This document shows, piece after piece, positions 60,306 through 64,000 of a stretch of DNA of 64,000 nucleotides. Under the pieces are notes generated by a model. That model was not told the origin of the DNA and ran no database searches. It worked only from the letters and a program-made list of their open reading frames with translations. Position numbers and translations under genes: made by a program. The stretch spans positions 1,854,470 through 1,918,469 of the forward strand of contig OX639973.1 in NCBI GenBank assembly GCA_951828385.1, read 5' to 3'. Source of the stretch: an uncultured Poribacteria bacterium. Lineage in GTDB: Bacteria > Poribacteria > WGA-4E > WGA-3G. Within the stretch, counting starts at the first letter, position 1; each line of letters opens with the position of its first letter.

Positions 60306-63300
60306 ATGTCAAGTTCAAGTGCCACGCGCAACGCCCCAGTCCCATGGGCGAAACGAATTTCAATTTATCTACTATACCTCCTCCTCGCGCTTTGTATATT
60401 CACATCTATTGGTCACGCGCAACCACACCTCGTCTTCGTTGTAGGTGAAAATGAGTACCGTTCTGAAGTAACGATGCCCGCATTGGCTCAGGTGTTAGCA
60501 GACCACTACGGCTTCCGCACGACAATTCTCATAGACAACCTACTTCAGGGCGGCGAGGGGAACAACATCAACGGTCTTGAGGCGTTAGAGACTGCAGACC
60601 TCCTTGTTTTGTATCTGCGATTTCGTCAGCTTCCTGAAGCCCAACTTGCGTTGTTACAAAAGTACATCGACCGAGGCGGTCCCATCGTTGCTTTCCGCAC
60701 AACAACGCACGCCTTTGCCTACCAAGAGGAAGATCCGCGTGCGACATGGTGGAATAATTTCGGTGAGCGTGAGCTCGGCGCACCGTGGATTTACCACTAT
60801 GGACACGGGGCAAGCACCGATGCTACAATCATTGGCAGTCATCCGATCCTTAAAGGTGTGAGTCCAGCGTTTCACGTCCGCTCCTGGACTTACCATGTGC
60901 GCCCCGACTATCCGCCGAAAGATGCCCAGGTCTTAGTACAGGGTCGCCCTGTATTTCCCGAAGGCGAGCGTGGCGGCGCAGAGACAATCAATCCAATCGC
61001 ATGGACGCACACGCACTCCGGCGGTGGGCGTGTATTTACAACGACAATGGGACACCCAGAGGACTTCAGCGTGAGCGACTTTCGCCGCCTTGTCGTCAAC
61101 GGTGTCTACTGGTGCCTCAACCGCGAAGCCCCGCGCCGCTATCCACCCGGTTGGCGTACTAAAACCGGACAACCGTGGCGGGATATGGATTATGGTCCCT
61201 ACCTTTCTACAGCTGTCGCCGCGAATGCTAATAACCTTACTTACAAAGGTCTTGTTATCCCCCTCACCCCGGATCTCGCGAGTGGCGCAGTCGTGTTCGA
61301 CACAGACTTGTTGCGCTACTCTGCAGGTTGGATAGATGGGCTAATTGACTTTGCCGATGTTGCCTATAACGGTTGGCATCAGAGTTTTCCATCCATTGAG
61401 GGCAAACTGCTGTGGGAAAACTCGGTGGGACCCGGTTGGGCGAAGGATGACAGTTTTGAGGATACACGCGCTGTTCCTTTTGGTCCCTTACCCAGGGATT
61501 GGGCGCATTGGAAAGGATTGTATCTTCACGGTAACCGGGTTGTTTTATCATATACAGTCGGTACTCGCTCGGTACTGGAAACCCCGTCGCTTGAAAACGA
61601 AGAAAATGGGTTCGCTTTTGCCCGGACGTTCCATCTCGGACCATCTGCATCGAGTGCACTTGTCCGTATTGCAACAATCGCTGGCGGTGAAGCATCCACT
61701 TTACCTGAATTTTCACGCGGCACCGGGGGCGCCCTATGTCCGCCAGATGTAGAACCTGGGGCTCCAGGCAGCCTCCTCGCTGCTTTAATTGACGCGCCGG
61801 AGGGCACACAGTGGGAGACGGTGAAAGACGAACTCCGTGTCCGGTTCCCGCCATCTGAACAAGCAATTTCAGCTAAAATCCTGATTACGCCGGCGATCCA
61901 AGATACACTTGCGTTGGATGTGTGGACACAATTCGTTGAAGCCTCGCCGCCTGTGGTGGATATGACGAAACTGATCCAAGGCGGCCCGCAGCGTTGGCAG
62001 GAAAAACTCGTCACGACTGGAGATATTGATATACAGCAGCAGCTCAAGGTGGAAACGTTGAAAATCGACGCCGAGATAGCGAGTTGGCATTTGGAGAAAA
62101 ATGGATACCTTCCGACAGTGCTTTCGATAGATAATCTGTCGCCGGTCCTTGGCGGTGCCGGTAGCGCAGATCAGTATATAGCTGTCCTGCGCCCACCCAC
62201 CACTACACAGTCCGCGTCAACAGATGAACAGAACACGGATGCTACTTTGATCGGACACTGGCGTTTCGACGAGGGCAACGGTTCGCATACCGTAAGCGCA
62301 CCACCCGGGGAGACAGCAATTGCGCTTGATGGGGTTCGCTGGGAAGCCGGACAGTGGGGCAATAGCCTTGCATTCGACAGCGGAGCGGAAGCCCGTTTTG
62401 ACGAAAACCTCGCCCTCGATTTCGACACCACCGACCTAACTTTCGCTGCGTGGATTGCCACTGAGAATGACGGTACAATCTTCGCTGAATCGCTTGAGGC
62501 ATCGGAGTGGGTGCCCAACGGCAAAACCTTTTTTATCCAGGATGGAAATTTAACATTTGATGTCGGCTGGATCGGTGCCATTGGCGGTGGGCAGTCCGTC
62601 GATGATGGCACTTGGCATCATGTCGGATTGACCTGGCGACATCAGAGTGGCGCAGTGACGCTGTTTTTGGATGGCGAGATTGCTGCCAAAGGTACCCTTA
62701 AGCCAGAAGCACCATTGGAGGATGACGTTTGGAGACTCGGGTTCACCGCACCAGATTTTCCAGAAGGATCCCCTTGGTTCGATGGGCAGCTTGATGACCT
62801 GCATCTATACAATCGCGCCCTTTCACCCGATGAGATGTACACGCTCTACCAACGCCGCCAAGAGCCGCCTCTGATGGCCGCAGCCCTGGTCGAACCGATC
62901 GCAGGTGCAAAATGGCGCATCGACACCGAGCGTGTTTCCCTTGACCGGCCTGCAGACACAACCGCAGCGGTGCTGATATGGGAGGGCAGCGAATCGAAAC
63001 TCTCAGATTTCGCTCGGTTAGCGGCAAATGATGGAATCGATCCCAGCCAACCCTTCGCGATTGACAAGATTGATTGGCCCGCGCAAAATCCCTGGGCTTC
63101 GTGGCTACGTTTCGGCGGGTTCGACTTCTTTCCAGACGGCAATCGGGCCGCCCTCTCTACATGGAACGGTGATGTCTGGACTGTCACTGGACTCAATGAT
63201 ACCTTGGACACGCTCGTCTGGCAACGTATTGCTACCGGGCTGAACCAACCCCTCGGACTTAAAATTGTCGGACAGCAGATTTACGTCCTCGGACGCGACC

Positions 63301-64000
63301 AGATCACCCGCCTCGTTGATCTCAACGCTGACGGCGAAACCGACTTCTACCAGAATTTTAACAATGACACCTACAACAGTGAACACTTCCACGAGCAGAG
63401 CATGGATCTGCAGACCGATGCGGCGGGTAACTTCTACTACATGAAAGGCGCACGGCATGCATTGCCTGCGCAACACCCGCACCACGGCACACTCATCCGA
63501 GTGTCCCCGGATGGGGAACAGTCTACTGTGATCGCTTACGGATTTCGCGTATCAAATGGGCTTGGGATTGGACCGGGGCCCACATTCTACGGTACTGATC
63601 AGGAAGGCTACTGGATGCCTGCCAACCGCCTGAACCGTATCACTGTTCCGGGTAGATTCTACGGTAACCGCTGGGGCTGGTACCCGTCGAGCGAACCGCC
63701 AGACACCTATGAGCCGCCCCTCTGCTGGATCGCTCCCTTCGTTGACCGATCCCCGGCGGCACCGATTTGGATTCCCGCCGGTACCTGGGGGAAAATGGGC
63801 GATTCTCTACTCTCGCTGAGTTACGGCACTGGAAAAGTATACGCTGTCCTTCAGCACCAGACAGAAGCAACTGTACAAGGTGCACTCACCGAACTTGGTG
63901 TGGAGCTGCCTACCGGGCTGATGCGTGGGCGATTCCATCGGACCAGTGGAGACCTCTATCTTGTCGGTCTATTCGGCTGGTCGTCCGACAAACAAGAAGA
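60306..64000 (+). CDS. Giant exported ThuA / DUF6797 / LamG / propeller protein (partial)
   Basis: The frame stays open to the window edge, giving 1231 residues without the C-terminus. A membrane/signal segment covers about 18-38 (ending GHAQ). A ThuA-like domain spans about 40-290 (HLVFVVGENEYRSEVTMPAL ... GRVFTTTMGHPEDF). A DUF6797-like region covers about 295-560 (PWRDMDYGPYLSTAVAANAN). A LamG domain spans about 643-850 (LIGHWRFDEGNG ... WFDGQLDDLHLYNRALSPDE). The last part starts a propeller or membrane-bound-dehydrogenase-like region (DFFPDGNRAALSTWNGDVW). PVC-group bacteria have similar proteins ending in cytochrome c, presumably acting on external sugars. The gene has its own promoter. 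Confidence 0.75.
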   Translation, partial: MSSSSATRNAPVPWAKRISIYLLYLLLALCIFTSIGHAQPHLVFVVGENEYRSEVTMPALAQVLADHYGFRTTILIDNLLQGGEGNNINGLEALETADLLVLYLRFRQLPEAQLALLQKYIDRGGPIVAFRTTTHAFAYQEEDPRATWWNNFGERELGAPWIYHYGHGASTDATIIGSHPILKGVSPAFHVRSWTYHVRPDYPPKDAQVLVQGRPVFPEGERGGAETINPIAWTHTHSGGGRVFTTTMGHPEDFSVSDFRRLVVNGVYWCLNREAPRRYPPGWRTKTGQPWRDMDYGPYLSTAVAANANNLTYKGLVIPLTPDLASGAVVFDTDLLRYSAGWIDGLIDFADVAYNGWHQSFPSIEGKLLWENSVGPGWAKDDSFEDTRAVPFGPLPRDWAHWKGLYLHGNRVVLSYTVGTRSVLETPSLENEENGFAFARTFHLGPSASSALVRIATIAGGEASTLPEFSRGTGGALCPPDVEPGAPGSLLAALIDAPEGTQWETVKDELRVRFPPSEQAISAKILITPAIQDTLALDVWTQFVEASPPVVDMTKLIQGGPQRWQEKLVTTGDIDIQQQLKVETLKIDAEIASWHLEKNGYLPTVLSIDNLSPVLGGAGSADQYIAVLRPPTTTQSASTDEQNTDATLIGHWRFDEGNGSHTVSAPPGETAIALDGVRWEAGQWGNSLAFDSGAEARFDENLALDFDTTDLTFAAWIATENDGTIFAESLEASEWVPNGKTFFIQDGNLTFDVGWIGAIGGGQSVDDGTWHHVGLTWRHQSGAVTLFLDGEIAAKGTLKPEAPLEDDVWRLGFTAPDFPEGSPWFDGQLDDLHLYNRALSPDEMYTLYQRRQEPPLMAAALVEPIAGAKWRIDTERVSLDRPADTTAAVLIWEGSESKLSDFARLAANDGIDPSQPFAIDKIDWPAQNPWASWLRFGGFDFFPDGNRAALSTWNGDVWTVTGLNDTLDTLVWQRIATGLNQPLGLKIVGQQIYVLGRDQITRLVDLNADGETDFYQNFNNDTYNSEHFHEQSMDLQTDAAGNFYYMKGARHALPAQHPHHGTLIRVSPDGEQSTVIAYGFRVSNGLGIGPGPTFYGTDQEGYWMPANRLNRITVPGRFYGNRWGWYPSSEPPDTYEPPLCWIAPFVDRSPAAPIWIPAGTWGKMGDSLLSLSYGTGKVYAVLQHQTEATVQGALTELGVELPTGLMRGRFHRTSGDLYLVGLFGWSSDKQE

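Overview
The window looks like chromosomal DNA of an uncultured, sponge- or marine-associated bacterium of the Candidatus Poribacteria / PVC type. This is inference from content: five phytanoyl-CoA-dioxygenase-like (PhyH) genes, two formylglycine sulfatases, several LamG proteins, Gfo/Idh/MocA oxidoreductases, a ThuA/LamG/propeller giant protein, a leucine-rich-repeat protein with dockerin and FlgD/T9SS-type C-terminus, and a dense set of palindromic dispersed repeats. No rRNA, tRNA or CRISPR array was recognised.

Layout. 0.3-13.1 kb: surface and carbohydrate genes (membrane protein, LRR/YWTD/dockerin protein, pectate-lyase-like enzyme, LamG protein, two overlapping paralogous multi-pass membrane proteins, a double PhyH protein). 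13.1-16.1 kb: a repeat-rich zone with nested MITE-like elements, a decayed gene and a DUF1828 module. 16.1-28.9 kb: catabolic genes (two divergent sulfatases, lactamase-fold/cupin protein, lipoprotein, oxidoreductase, cysteine desulfurase, a toxin-antitoxin pair, Uma2 nuclease, acyl-CoA synthetase, DUF362 protein, PhyH). 28.9-34.3 kb: a defence-like island (986-aa nuclease-methylase, an overlapping two-gene membrane/helical cassette, gene fragments, a DUF433/PIN-like pair whose toxin start codon is lost). 34.4-38.5 kb: LamG protein and three PhyH genes. 39.0-40.4 kb: an IS605-type element carrying only tnpB. 40.6-50.8 kb: a cluster of circularly permuted ATP-grasp, Alpha-E and transglutaminase-like genes ending in a MazG-like gene. 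50.8-57.0 kb: a TIR-domain gene overlapping a BrnT toxin, a uronate-isomerase-like gene, an oxidoreductase and a type II restriction-modification pair. 57.0-59.8 kb: membrane protein, secG, tpiA and gapA. 60.3-64.0 kb: the 5' part of a very large exported protein.

How the genes work together. The sulfatases, uronate-isomerase-like enzyme, pectate-lyase-like enzyme, LamG proteins and oxidoreductases fit uptake and breakdown of sulfated or uronic-acid polysaccharides. gapA-tpiA-secG is a compact housekeeping operon, with a consensus promoter about 190 bp upstream. The ATP-grasp/Alpha-E/transglutaminase cluster should make and process a peptide or amide-linked product that has not been defined.

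The points most worth attention are: (i) BrnT overlapping a gene whose N-terminus may be antitoxin-like and whose next domain is TIR; (ii) the TAATG-overlapping two-gene cassette behind the nuclease-methylase; (iii) heptamer-repeat inverted arms filling three spacers of the ATP-grasp cluster; (iv) a MITE nested in a larger palindrome; (v) a single-base ATGA/ATAA difference that would remove a toxin start codon.
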